Assembly: GCA_946404585.1 (NCBI GenBank)
Contig: CAMJEC010000060.1
Span: 1-5,816, forward strand
Direction: 5' to 3'
DNA length: 5,816 nucleotides
From: an uncultured Caryophanales bacterium
Lineage (GTDB): Bacteria; Bacillota_I; Bacilli_A; RFN20; CAG-826
Shown one piece after another: positions 4,495 to 5,816 of this stretch. A program made the position numbers and the translations under genes. Position 1 is the first letter of the stretch. Each line of letters opens with the position of its first letter. The notes under the pieces are model-generated. The model was given only the letters and a program-made list of their open reading frames with translations, made no database searches and was not told where the DNA came from.

Positions 4495-5816
4495 ATGAAA
4501 AGATTATCAAAAAAGCAAATGATCATTTTTGCTATCGGTCAATTAGGCTGGTCGCTTCTTTCTGGCATCATTAGTGCTTGGTTAGTGACATTCTATTTAC
4601 CAACAGGTGGAGCAACAGGTGACACCGCTGCCGGTGCTACACAATACATCTTACCTGGTCTTGTGATCGGTGGTTTTATGACAGTTTTGGGTTTAATCAC
4701 AGCTTTAAGCCGTGTTTTCGATGCTGTTACTGATCCACTTATTGCTTCTTTATCTGATAGAAGTAAAAATCCAAGAGGTAGAAGAACTCCATTCATGCTT
4801 ATCGCTGCTGTGCCACTCGCAATCGTCACAGTCTTATTATTCTGTGCGCCATTTGGTGCTTTCGATGCTGGTGGTAACGTTGGCAATATTATTTGGATTA
4901 GTGTTGTTATCGTTTTGTTCTATACATTTATGACAATGTACTGCACACCTTACAATGCTCTTATCTCTGAGTTTGGTAAAACTCAAGAAGATAGAATGTT
5001 TATTTCTACTGCTATCTCATTAACATTCTTTGCAGGTACACTACTTGCCTACATTCCATTCGTTTTAGCGGGTGCTGGCATGAACGAAGTTAAAGATGCT
5101 GCAGGTAACGTTATTGATATTGTTCGTCAGCCAAAAGTTATTACAAGCTTATTAGAAGGTGCTGGCATGAGCAATCAAGATGCATATGCATGGTCATTCC
5201 GTATTTGCTTTATCTTCTTAGCGGCTGTCGCAGCAGTCTGTATGCTTTTACCAGCCATTCTCTTAAAAGAGAAAGACTACGTTGAAACAAAACCTAGTGA
5301 AGAAAATGTTGTTAAATCATTAGTTTCAACATTCAAGAATAAGGACTTTAGAACATTCTCACTTTCCGACATCATGTACTGGGTTGGTTTAACCATGTTC
5401 CAAACAGGTTTACCATTCTTTGTTAAAGTCTCACTCGGCTTTGACGCCGGTATGGTTATGGTGTTTATGGGTGGTATGACTGTCTTAAGTGCGGTCTTCT
5501 ATCCATTCGTTACAGGCTTAGTTAAGAAATTTGGTAAAAAGAAACTCGTTATTGCTGGTTTCTTAGGTTTAGCAATTTGCTATGCAATTACCGCTATTTC
5601 AAGTATTCCTAACTTCTTACCAAATCAAGGTGGTGCTAATGGATTAAGCTGGTTATTCGGTATTGTCATTATGATTATTGCTGCTTTACCAATGGCCTTA
5701 TTAGGCATCATTCCTCAATCTATCGTTGCTGACGTTGCTGAAGCTGAAGCCGTCACTACTGGTCAAAATAGAGAAGGTATGTTCTTCGCTGCTCGTACAT
5801 TCGCGATGAAATTTGG
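4495..5816 (+). CDS. GPH-family (MFS_2, MelB-like) sugar:cation symporter, C-terminus cut by window edge
   Basis: The frame stays open for 440 codons to the right edge. AAGGGAG lies 7 nt before ATG 4495. The protein is highly hydrophobic with about eleven visible membrane helices. Diagnostic GPH signatures are clear: SRVFDAVTDPLIASLSDRS (72-90) followed by GRRTPF (95-100) between helices 2 and 3, TPYNALISE (151-159), and near the end ADVAEAEAVTTGQNREGMFF (412-431) followed by AARTFAMKFG. D76 and D80 align with MelB Asp55 and Asp59, the residues known to bind the coupling cation. The position equivalent to MelB Asp19, which contacts galactosides, appears to be W19 or S20 (GQLGWSLLSG), so a MelB-like substrate is not supported. 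A long extracytoplasmic loop of about 40 residues (194-233) lies between helices 5 and 6. Family members move glycosides, pentosides or hexuronides with Na+ or H+. Its TetR neighbour probably controls it; no glycosidase is visible before the window ends. Confidence 0.92.
   Translation, partial: MKRLSKKQMIIFAIGQLGWSLLSGIISAWLVTFYLPTGGATGDTAAGATQYILPGLVIGGFMTVLGLITALSRVFDAVTDPLIASLSDRSKNPRGRRTPFMLIAAVPLAIVTVLLFCAPFGAFDAGGNVGNIIWISVVIVLFYTFMTMYCTPYNALISEFGKTQEDRMFISTAISLTFFAGTLLAYIPFVLAGAGMNEVKDAAGNVIDIVRQPKVITSLLEGAGMSNQDAYAWSFRICFIFLAAVAAVCMLLPAILLKEKDYVETKPSEENVVKSLVSTFKNKDFRTFSLSDIMYWVGLTMFQTGLPFFVKVSLGFDAGMVMVFMGGMTVLSAVFYPFVTGLVKKFGKKKLVIAGFLGLAICYAITAISSIPNFLPNQGGANGLSWLFGIVIMIIAALPMALLGIIPQSIVADVAEAEAVTTGQNREGMFFAARTFAMKF

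Noticed and set aside
4593..4933. Open frames on both strands inside the symporter gene
   Set aside because: The symporter frame carries unmistakable GPH signatures across this stretch; the alternatives are shadows.
1..5816. Alternative genetic code with TGA as tryptophan, considered because the composition is mollicute-like
   Set aside because: Tryptophan is TGG throughout and all genes are complete or open without any in-frame TGA. No complete gene uses TGA as its stop, but five genes are too few to argue from.

Overview
The window reads as chromosomal DNA from a low-GC Gram-positive bacterium of the Bacillota, most likely a Bacilli, Erysipelotrichia or mollicute-like gut lineage. This rests on AT-rich composition, strong purine-rich Shine-Dalgarno sites, heavy use of AGA, TTA, CCA and ACA codons, a lipobox-anchored surface protein, and a PadR/HAAS/DUF4097 cluster typical of that phylum. 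Tryptophan is TGG throughout and no reading frame needs TGA as a sense codon, so the standard code fits. The taxonomic guess is an inference.

Left block (1-1680, minus strand): an operon transcribed leftward from a good sigma-A-type promoter. It encodes a small PadR repressor, a HAAS/DUF1700 membrane protein whose start overlaps the padR stop, and a membrane-anchored DUF4097 (Toastrack-type) protein cut by the left edge. The last protein carries a ladder of six STG motifs every 19-20 residues, the signature of a regular beta-solenoid. Together these look like a self-regulated envelope-sensing module.

Middle block (1700-2584, minus strand): a stand-alone flavodoxin-family gene with its own promoter and terminator. 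Upstream of it lies tRNA-Arg(CCG) with an encoded CCA end, a -10 box almost touching its 5' end, and its own terminator. The tRNA carries a coupled change of two nearly universal bases (A19 and U56 instead of G19 and C56).

Right block (2612-5816): a secreted lipoprotein of the sialate O-acetylesterase-like (SGNH/SASA) family on the minus strand, divergent from a plus-strand pair of a TetR-family regulator and a glycoside-pentoside-hexuronide (GPH) cation symporter cut by the right edge. A reasonable inference is that the regulator controls sugar or glycoside uptake by the symporter and perhaps also the surface esterase, which could deacylate the carbohydrate. The substrate cannot be read from the sequence.

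No mobile element, CRISPR array, origin or obvious horizontally acquired segment was seen. The most unusual item is the tRNA elbow substitution. The remaining findings are modest.
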